A model generated the notes under the pieces. That model did no database searches. It saw nothing but the letters and a program-made list of their open reading frames with translations, and was not told where the DNA came from. A DNA stretch of 6,049 bases from an uncultured Enterocloster sp. (GTDB lineage Bacteria > Bacillota > Clostridia > Lachnospirales > Lachnospiraceae): assembly GCA_944382045.1 (NCBI GenBank), contig CALWMT010000170.1, positions 1 to 6,049 on the forward strand, given 5' to 3'. Below, piece by piece: positions 1 to 6,049 of this stretch. A program made the translations under genes and the position numbers. Position 1 is the stretch's first letter. Each line of letters begins with the position of its first letter.

Positions 1-683
1 GTCTTTACAAACTCCCGGATCTCCCGCTCCCTGCGCACCGCCATGCCAAGGACACAGGTCATGACGCGGCCCGCGGAGAGCACCGGGCGCCGGGACTCGC
101 CCAGATAGGCGCCCATGGCCGGGCCGAATTTTAACGTCAGGGCACGGGAGAAATTGATGCCCATCAGGTAGTCCTCCTTGGCCCGCAGATAGGCGGAGGC
201 AGAGAGATTGTCATACTCCGCTTCGTCCTTTGCCTCCCGGATGCCTCGGAGAATCTCCTCCTCTGTCTGGGAATCAATCCACACCCGCTTCTGCTTTTTC
301 TCCGGCCCCACCCCGGCCATCTGGGCCACCAGCCGGTATATGTACTCTCCCTCCCGCCCGGAGTCCGTGCACACATAGATGGTGTCAATGTCCGGCCGGG
401 TGAGCAGACCCTTCACGATAGAAAACTGCTTTGCCACCCCAGGGATTATCTCATATTTGAAATCCTTTGGCAGGAAGGGCAGGGTCTGCACGCTCCAGCG
501 CTTAAACCGCGCGTCGTAGGCCTCGGGATAGCTCATGGTCACCAGATGGCCCACGCACCAGGTCACTACCGCATCCTCGGACTCAATATAGCCGTCCTGC
601 CGGCGGCCCTGGATTTTCAGCGCCTGGGCAAACTGCTGGGCCACGCTGGGCTTCTCCGCGATATAGAGGGATTTACTCCGCAT
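1..683 (-). CDS. topB: DNA topoisomerase III (type IA), N-terminal part, cut by the left window edge
   Basis: Type IA topoisomerase that cuts one DNA strand through a tyrosyl-5'-phosphate and passes another through; topoisomerase III mainly decatenates and unlinks single-stranded regions. The 227 visible codons begin MRSKSLYIAEKPSVAQQFA, the typical start of the Toprim domain, with the conserved Glu at residue 10. TWCVGHLV follows at about 41-48, the metal-binding Toprim motif DSGREGE at 107-113, and then the start of the cleavage domain (INFSRALT, SAGRVMTCVLGMAVRRERE near 200-220). The catalytic Tyr, usually near residue 310-330, lies outside the window. The second acidic residue of the Toprim DxD is Gly109, as in Firmicutes TopB proteins I recall (B. 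subtilis DAGREGE). The ATG overlaps the end of galM by 11 bases and has no clear Shine-Dalgarno, so translational coupling is likely. A plasmid- or ICE-type TopB homologue cannot be excluded from the N-terminus alone. Confidence 0.93.
   Translation of the reverse strand, partial: MRSKSLYIAEKPSVAQQFAQALKIQGRRQDGYIESEDAVVTWCVGHLVTMSYPEAYDARFKRWSVQTLPFLPKDFKYEIIPGVAKQFSIVKGLLTRPDIDTIYVCTDSGREGEYIYRLVAQMAGVGPEKKQKRVWIDSQTEEEILRGIREAKDEAEYDNLSASAYLRAKEDYLMGINFSRALTLKFGPAMGAYLGESRRPVLSAGRVMTCVLGMAVRREREIREFVK
673..683 (-). other. galM stop / topB start overlap (11 bases)
   Basis: The topB ATG sits inside the last codons of galM in another frame, giving ATGCGGAGTAA where the TAA ends galM. The bases just upstream (TTTATCGGTTCT) contain no purine-rich Shine-Dalgarno. 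Ribosomes finishing galM are the likely source of topB initiation, which argues that both genes are on one mRNA. Confidence 0.8.
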
Positions 684-1731
684 AGAACCGATAAACCGTC
701 CGGGTCTTATATTCTTCCCCTGCCTTCAAAATGGGGGACGGAAACTGGGGCTTATGGCAGGCATCCGGATAATACTGGGTCTCAAAGCAGTAGGCATGGC
801 GCCGGCCATAATGAGCGCCTCCCTTTCCCGGCATAAAATCCTTTAAGCCGTTGGCTGTGTAGAACTGAACCCCGGGAAGATCCGTATAGGTCTCCATGGT
901 CCGGCCGCTCTTCGGATCTCTCGCGCGGGCTGCCAAAGACAGAACGCCGGGCGCATGATCCAGAACCCAGTTGTGGTCGAATCCATTTCCAAACCGCAGA
1001 TCCTCAAAAGAGTCCTCTATATCCCTGCCGATAGGCTTCATCTGCGTGAAATCCATGGGCGTACCCGCTACTGGTACAATCTCCCCAGTGGGAATGGAAA
1101 CCGCATCCGCCTGGGTGTAGGCAGATGCATTCAGCCAGACCTCCTGGTCCAGAGCCTCTCCGCTGTCGTGTCCCGCCAGGTTAAAGTAGCTGTGGTTTGT
1201 GAAGTTCGCCACGGTATCTTTATCACTCACCATGTGATAATCAAGAAGCAGGCGGCTGTCCTCCGTCAGGGTGTAGCTAACGCAGATTTTCGCATTTCCC
1301 GGATATCCCTGATCCCCATCCGGACTCTCAAGGAAGAAATCCAGGCGGTCTCCCTCCGCAGAGTCCGCTTCCCTGCACTCCCACAGCCGTGCGTGATACA
1401 GATCCGGACCGCTGTGCAGGTTGTTGGGACCATTGTTGGCCGCAAGCTTATAATCTACCCCATCGATGGTGATCACCGCTCCGCCAATGCGGTTGGCATT
1501 GCGGCCGATGGGTGCTCCGAAATGAGCCGGATTCTGCAGATAGCTCTCCACATCATCGTAGCCCAGGACTACATCCGCCATCCTTCCCTCTCGGTCCGGC
1601 ACTGCCATGGAAACCCATACAGCACCCAGGGTGATAAAGGAAGCAGAGACTCCCTCCTTATTGGTCAGCGTATACTTAAAAACCTCCTGCCCGTCGGGCA
1701 TATTTCCAAAATGCTCCTTCTGAACTGCCAT
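673..1731 (-). CDS. galM: Aldose 1-epimerase (mutarotase)
   Basis: Interconverts alpha and beta anomers of aldohexoses such as glucose and galactose, feeding the Leloir pathway; expected to be cytoplasmic (no signal peptide or membrane segment). The 352-residue length is normal for the galactose-mutarotase family. By comparison with Lactococcus GalM the active-site positions are all present: Arg81 in GRNANRI, His106 in NNLHSG, general-acid His180 in NHSYFNL, Asp252 in GFDHNW, and general-base Glu304-equivalent Glu317 in CFETQ. The start at 1731 is supported by AAAGGAG at 1741-1747, nine bases upstream. It lies 35 bases after asd and its last codons overlap the topB start, so it is probably the middle gene of asd-galM-topB. 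No galK, galT or sugar transporter is adjacent, so its sugar cannot be told from context. The family also includes YihR-like and glucose-6-phosphate epimerases, but the intact GalM residues make true mutarotase most likely. Confidence 0.94.
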   Translation of the reverse strand: MAVQKEHFGNMPDGQEVFKYTLTNKEGVSASFITLGAVWVSMAVPDREGRMADVVLGYDDVESYLQNPAHFGAPIGRNANRIGGAVITIDGVDYKLAANNGPNNLHSGPDLYHARLWECREADSAEGDRLDFFLESPDGDQGYPGNAKICVSYTLTEDSRLLLDYHMVSDKDTVANFTNHSYFNLAGHDSGEALDQEVWLNASAYTQADAVSIPTGEIVPVAGTPMDFTQMKPIGRDIEDSFEDLRFGNGFDHNWVLDHAPGVLSLAARARDPKSGRTMETYTDLPGVQFYTANGLKDFMPGKGGAHYGRRHAYCFETQYYPDACHKPQFPSPILKAGEEYKTRTVYRFYAE

Positions 1732-1766
1732 GTTTTCCCTCTCCTTTCTCTACCGCATCAGGCTCC

Positions 1767-2855
1767 TCAGCCCTTTGCCTGAATATAGCCCTTCGCCGTC
1801 AGAAGCTCTGCGCAGAGCACCGCTCCGCCTGCCGCGCCCCTGAGGGTGTTGTGGGAAAGGCCGATAAACTTGTAATCATATACTGTGTCCTCGCGGAGAC
1901 GGCCCACAGAGATTCCCATGCCCCGCTCAAAGTCCACATCCAGGGACACCTGGGGCCGGTTGTCCTCCGCCAGGTACTGGATAAACTGCTTCGGAGCGCT
2001 GGGAAGCTTTAGCTCCTGGGGAAGCCCCTTGTAGGAGGTCATGGCCTCGATGAGCTGCTCCTTTGTGGGATTCTTTCTGAACTTCACAAATACTGCCGCC
2101 GTGTGGCCGTTGAGCACCGGCACGCGGACGCACTGGCAGGTGATAACCGGGCTTTCCGCCTTCACAATCACCCCATTTTCAATCCGTCCCCAGATGCGCA
2201 GAGGCTCCTGCTCGCTCTTCTCCTCCTCGCCGCCGATGTAGGGGATAATATTTCCCACCATCTCCGGCCAGTCCCCGAAGGTTTTTCCTGCGCCGGAAAT
2301 CGCCTGGTAGGTGGTGACTACCACCTCATAGGGCTCAAAGTCCTTCCAGGCTGTGAGCACAGGCGCATAGCTCTGGATGGAGCAGTTGGGCTTTACCGCG
2401 ATAAATCCACGCTCGGTCCCCAGGCGCTTTCTCTGGAAGGGAATCACGTCAAAGTGCTCTGGATTTACCTCCGGAATCACCATGGGCACGTCCGGCGTCC
2501 AGCGGTGGGCGCTGTTGTTGGACACCACCGGAGTCTCTGTCTTTGCGTAGGCCTCCTCGATGGCCTTAATCTCCTCCTTGGTCATATCCACGGCGCTGAA
2601 CACAAAGTCCACCTGGGAGGCCACCTCCTCCACCTGATTTACATTCATCACCACCAGCTTTTTCACAGATTCCGGCATGGGAGCTTCTAACTTCCAGCGG
2701 CCTCCCACCGCCTCCTCGTAGGTCTTTCCCGCAGAGCGGGGGCTCGCGGCCACCGCCGCCACCTCATACCAGGGATGGTCCGCCAAAAGGGAGACAAACC
2801 TCTGTCCCACCATTCCCGTTGCTCCAAGTACGCCGACTTTTAATTTCTTTTCCAT
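1767..2855 (-). CDS. asd: Aspartate-semialdehyde dehydrogenase, archaeal/fungal-like class
   Basis: Reduces L-aspartyl-4-phosphate with NADPH to L-aspartate 4-semialdehyde, the branch point to lysine/diaminopimelate, threonine and methionine. With the start at 2855 the protein has 362 residues. The N-terminal NADP-binding Rossmann fold carries GATGMVGQRF at 11-20. The catalytic Cys158 is in KPNCSIQ, followed by SGAGK at 187-191, the substrate-binding Arg244 in CVRVPV, and catalytic His251 in NGHTAAVFV. The C-terminus GLSHNTLRGAAGGAVLCAE is typical of the family. Length and motifs resemble the archaeal/yeast Hom2-like group more than the classical E. coli or B. subtilis enzymes. An ATG in frame at 2894 would add 13 residues, but it lacks a ribosome binding site and sits about at the predicted transcription start. 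The 2855 ATG has AAGGAG ten bases upstream and begins MEKKLKVGVLGATG, as expected. No lysine riboswitch is seen in the short leader. Confidence 0.95.
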   Translation of the reverse strand: MEKKLKVGVLGATGMVGQRFVSLLADHPWYEVAAVAASPRSAGKTYEEAVGGRWKLEAPMPESVKKLVVMNVNQVEEVASQVDFVFSAVDMTKEEIKAIEEAYAKTETPVVSNNSAHRWTPDVPMVIPEVNPEHFDVIPFQRKRLGTERGFIAVKPNCSIQSYAPVLTAWKDFEPYEVVVTTYQAISGAGKTFGDWPEMVGNIIPYIGGEEEKSEQEPLRIWGRIENGVIVKAESPVITCQCVRVPVLNGHTAAVFVKFRKNPTKEQLIEAMTSYKGLPQELKLPSAPKQFIQYLAEDNRPQVSLDVDFERGMGISVGRLREDTVYDYKFIGLSHNTLRGAAGGAVLCAELLTAKGYIQAKG

Positions 2856-2865
2856 GGGCCTCATT

Positions 2866-2871
2866 CTCCTT
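2866..2871 (-). promoter_or_regulatory. Ribosome binding site that fixes the asd start
   Basis: AAGGAG lies ten bases upstream of the ATG at 2855. It is too close to the in-frame ATG at 2864, and downstream of the in-frame ATG at 2894, so it selects 2855 as the asd start. Confidence 0.8.
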
Positions 2872-2903
2872 AATACCTGAATTGTTACCTGCATTTAGGT
2901 TTT

Positions 2904-2932
2904 ATAGTAAATCAAAATGCCTGAAAATGCAA
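2904..2932 (-). promoter_or_regulatory. Putative sigma-A-type promoter for asd (-galM-topB)
   Basis: On the minus strand TTGCAT (2932-2927) is separated by exactly 17 bases from TACTAT (2909-2904), in an AT-rich island within GC-rich DNA. Each box matches its consensus only partly (3/6 for TTGACA, 4/6 for TATAAT), but the spacing is ideal. Transcription would begin near 2896, leaving a leader of about 40 bases before the asd ATG. The spacer contains two copies of GCATTTT ten bases apart. This is a sequence prediction only. Confidence 0.5.
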
Positions 2933-2946
2933 CTACTTATGCGTCC

Positions 2947-3000
2947 AGACGGCGGGTAAACAGGGGCAAAAGCAGGTATCAAAGAAGATACCCGCCGTCT
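2947..3000. repeat. Perfect 12-bp inverted repeat overlapping the parC terminator
   Basis: AGACGGCGGGTA at 2947-2958 is matched exactly by its reverse complement at 2989-3000, with 30 bases between. The right arm shares seven bases (2989-2995) with the 5' side of the terminator stem, so in RNA the two structures exclude each other. No U-run follows the long stem on either strand, so it is not itself a typical intrinsic terminator. The repeat is directly visible; its role is unknown. Confidence 0.9.
2968..2995 (-). terminator. Probable intrinsic terminator of the parE-parC transcript
   Basis: Read on the minus strand, GCGGGUAUC (2995-2987) pairs with GAUACCUGC (2980-2972) as a nine-base-pair stem with one G-U wobble. 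The loop is the six bases UUCUUU, and the run UUUU (2971-2968) follows directly, then a GC-rich stretch. It begins 18 bases after the parC stop codon. On the plus strand the wobble becomes an A-C mismatch and no T-run follows, so the structure is oriented for leftward transcription. The U-run is short, so termination may be incomplete and some read-through into asd is possible. Confidence 0.6.
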
Positions 3001-3013
3001 CGTGCGTTTCCCC

Positions 3014-5248
<2,235 letters not shown>

Positions 5249-5275
5249 TTACCATTCTCTCCTTGATAACCGCTG

Positions 5276-6049
5276 CTATGCGTCAATTTCCGCCTCGTCC
5301 GCATGGTCATAGATAAACTGGCGGCGCGGCCCTACCTCGCTTCCCATGAGAAGCTCCGTGACCTCCGAGGCCATCCGTGCGTCCTCAATCTCCACCCGCT
5401 TTAATACCCGGCGCTCCGGGTCAAGCGTTGTCTCCCAGAGCTGGTCCGGGTCCATCTCTCCAAGGCCCTTATAGCGCTGCAGGGTAAAATCCCCGGTGTG
5501 GGTCTTCCGGTAGCGCTCCAGAGCCCGCTCGTCGTAAAGGTACTGCTCCTGCCCCTTCTTGGGAATGACCTTAAAGAGGGGCGGCATGGCAATGTACACA
5601 TGGCCGTCGTAAATCAGCTCCGGCATAAAGCGGTACAGGAAGGTGAGAAGCAGTGTGTCAATATGGCTCCCGTCCACATCCGCATCGGTCATGAGAATAA
5701 TCTTGTCATAGCGGAGCTTTGTGATATCGAAATCATTTCCATAGCCCTCGGAAAATCCGCATCCAAAGGAATTTATCATGGTCTTGATTTCCGCGTTGGC
5801 CAGAACCTTGTCCATGGAGGCCTTCTCCACGTTGAGAATCTTTCCGCGGATAGGAAGAATGGCCTGAAACTGCCGGTTCCTGGCTGTCTTTGCCGAGCCG
5901 CCGGCGGAATCGCCCTCCACAATGAAAATCTCGCACTTGGAGGGGTCCCGGCTCTCGCAGTTGGCCAATTTTCCGTTGCTGTCAAAGGAAAAGCGGGATT
6001 TGGTGAGCATGTTGGTCTTGGCCTTCTCCTCCGCCCGGCGGATTTTCGC
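5276..6049 (-). CDS. parE: Type II DNA topoisomerase B subunit (topoisomerase IV subunit B / GyrB-like), C-terminal part, cut by the right window edge
   Basis: ATPase-Toprim subunit that partners the A subunit encoded just downstream. The fragment has 257 codons and enters the window already open (AKIRRAEEKAKTN...), so an internal ATG at 6010 is not the start. It covers the Toprim domain and C-terminus: catalytic Glu45 (fragment numbering) in VEGDSAGGSAK, QAILPIRGKILNVEKA, the metal-binding acidic cluster Asp122/124/126 in TDADVDGSHI, PPLFKV, and the family signature QRYKGLGEMD at 191-200. The GHKL ATPase domain lies outside the window. The phrase ILPIRGKILNVEKA is closer to GyrB wording than to the ILPLRGKVINTAKA that I recall for proteobacterial ParE, so the subtype is not settled from this piece. 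Adjacency to a parC-type A gene lacking a GyrA box is the main reason to write parE. Confidence 0.9.
   Translation of the reverse strand, partial: AKIRRAEEKAKTNMLTKSRFSFDSNGKLANCESRDPSKCEIFIVEGDSAGGSAKTARNRQFQAILPIRGKILNVEKASMDKVLANAEIKTMINSFGCGFSEGYGNDFDITKLRYDKIILMTDADVDGSHIDTLLLTFLYRFMPELIYDGHVYIAMPPLFKVIPKKGQEQYLYDERALERYRKTHTGDFTLQRYKGLGEMDPDQLWETTLDPERRVLKRVEIEDARMASEVTELLMGSEVGPRRQFIYDHADEAEIDA

Noticed and set aside
357..363. Toprim DxD motif of TopB reads D-S-G, apparently missing one acidic residue
   Set aside because: B. subtilis-type TopB proteins have DAGREGE at the same place, so Gly here is normal for the Firmicutes group and not a sign of inactivation.
955..1782. A 275-codon plus-strand open frame opposite galM
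   Set aside because: It is the antisense of a well-supported galM with all catalytic residues. It shows no recognisable domain, and long antisense frames are expected in GC-rich coding DNA.
2103..2690. A 195-codon plus-strand open frame opposite asd
   Set aside because: It is His- and Leu-rich shadow sequence over the conserved Asd core, with no family resemblance.
2856..2894. N-terminal extension of Asd from the ATG at 2894
   Set aside because: It has no ribosome binding site, lies about at the predicted transcription start, and adds 13 residues before the conserved family N-terminus.
2856..3013. Lysine riboswitch or T-box leader in front of asd
   Set aside because: The 158-base gap is too short for a full lysine riboswitch with its expression platform, and I see neither L-box core motifs nor a T-box sequence.

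Overview
The window carries five genes, all on the minus strand, so transcription runs from high to low coordinates. In transcription order they are: the C-terminal end of a type II topoisomerase B subunit (parE/gyrB type, cut by the right edge), a complete type II topoisomerase A subunit (parC type), aspartate-semialdehyde dehydrogenase (asd), aldose 1-epimerase (galM), and the N-terminal third of a type IA DNA topoisomerase III (topB, cut by the left edge). No tRNA, rRNA, CRISPR array, insertion sequence or phage gene is visible, and no gene-free stretch exceeds 300 bases.

The sequence looks like a Gram-positive anaerobe of the class Clostridia, most likely a Lachnospiraceae-type gut bacterium. 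The reasons are strong AAGGAG ribosome binding sites, a moderately high GC content with G/C-rich third codon positions, a Firmicutes-type TopB Toprim motif (DxGREGE), and an Asd of the archaeal/fungal-like class instead of the classical enterobacterial class. The family assignment is an inference from protein style; no database was searched.

Layout: parE (6049 to 5276) and parC (5248 to 3014) are 27 bases apart and almost certainly one operon encoding the two halves of an A2B2 type II topoisomerase. The 158 bases between parC and asd hold a probable intrinsic terminator for parC, a perfect 12-bp inverted repeat that overlaps the terminator stem, and a plausible sigma-A-type promoter for asd. 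Then asd (2855 to 1767), galM (1731 to 673) and topB (from 683) are packed with a 35-base gap and an 11-base overlap, which suggests a second transcription unit.

Functionally, the two topoisomerases (ParEC for decatenation and relaxation, TopB for single-strand passage and decatenation) flank two housekeeping metabolic enzymes: Asd makes the branch-point intermediate for lysine/diaminopimelate, threonine and methionine, and GalM interconverts sugar anomers. These metabolic genes have no evident mechanistic tie to the topoisomerases. I found no sign of a new multi-gene system. The most distinctive non-coding signal is the terminator and overlapping inverted repeat between parC and asd.
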